DNA of 13,873 bases, taken from Thermoproteota archaeon. GTDB taxonomy: Archaea > Thermoproteota > Thermoprotei_A > Sulfolobales > Desulfurococcaceae. Position numbers and translations under genes: made by a program. Each line of letters starts with the position of its first letter. The first letter of the stretch is position 1. The DNA lies in contig JAADCY010000210.1 in NCBI GenBank assembly GCA_013154205.1, positions 1 through 13,873 on the forward strand, written 5' to 3'. Below are positions 13,794-13,873 of this stretch, in pieces. The notes below the pieces were generated by a model that was not told the origin of the DNA, searched no databases, and saw only the letters and a program-made list of their open reading frames with translations.

Positions 13794-13873
13794 TTAGCCG
13801 CAGATCGGGTAGTCGTCAGGTACCTTAGCCCTGAAGTACTTGCCGGTCTCGGGGTCCTGGAACAGTCCTACCT
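13794..13873 (-). CDS. cren7: Cren7 chromatin protein, C-terminal 25 residues (cut by window edge)
   Basis: The visible C-terminus VGLFQDPETGKYFRAKVPDD plus YPICG matches Cren7, the small conserved chromatin protein of Crenarchaeota, whose Sulfolobus form ends with the same GLFKDPETGKYFRHKLPDDYPI pattern from memory. Cren7 is an SH3-like barrel of about 60 residues that binds the DNA minor groove and sharply kinks and stiffens DNA; this part supplies the last strands of the barrel. The 5' part is beyond base 13873. The final Cys-Gly goes past the usual end at Ile. Codons here end mostly in C or G (GAC, AAG, TAC, TTC), unlike the A/T-ending bias of the neighbours, as expected for an abundant protein. 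Confidence 0.88.
   Translation of the reverse strand, partial: VGLFQDPETGKYFRAKVPDDYPICG

Overview
The window looks like chromosomal DNA from a hyperthermophilic crenarchaeon, most likely of the Desulfurococcales. The evidence is an archaeal-type PheRS beta chain, archaeal (type II) GAPDH and archaeal PGK, an UPF0282 metallo-hydrolase, the end of a Cren7 chromatin protein, frequent ATA/AGG codons, GTG and TTG starts, GGTGA/GGAGG ribosome binding sites and TATA-type promoters. Species cannot be named from this sequence alone. I see no rRNA, tRNA, CRISPR array, insertion sequence or transposase.

Layout. (1) Bases 113-2426, plus strand: a predicted beta-propeller protein of unknown function, followed after 7 nt by a CPA2-type cation/proton antiporter. 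(2) 2509-4179, minus: pheT, divergent from (3) 4290-5360, plus: an UPF0282 metallo-beta-lactamase-fold protein. Its 3' end overlaps the convergent (4) 5338-6957, minus: an M28-like/DUF4910 peptidase. Upstream of that lies an isochorismatase-family hydrolase (7006-7563, minus). (5) 7649-7891, plus: an 80-residue unknown protein that shares a divergent promoter region with the hydrolase. (6) 7998-9265, plus: a cupin and a beta-hydroxyacid dehydrogenase in a tight pair. (7) 9275-12100, minus: pgk, gap and a UspA protein in one direction with short spacers. (8) 12389-13606, minus: a PreA/DHOD-like flavoprotein fused to a two-cluster ferredoxin. (9) 13794-13873, minus: the 3' end of cren7, cut by the window edge. 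No gene-free stretch exceeds 300 bases; the longest is 12101-12388.

How the genes work together. pgk and gap form the reversible lower branch of the Embden-Meyerhof pathway, which in many Crenarchaeota is mainly gluconeogenic because GAPN or GAPOR carry the catabolic flux. The most interesting signal here is non-coding. An identical 13-base element, AAAACAATTATTT, occurs twice in the region upstream of pgk and once between pgk and gap. The same pgk upstream region also holds a palindrome and a stable-looking leader hairpin, so it is a candidate control region for central carbon metabolism. Other points are the missing catalytic cysteine motif in the PreA-like protein, an operator-like palindrome over the isochorismatase start, and the propeller/antiporter pairing.
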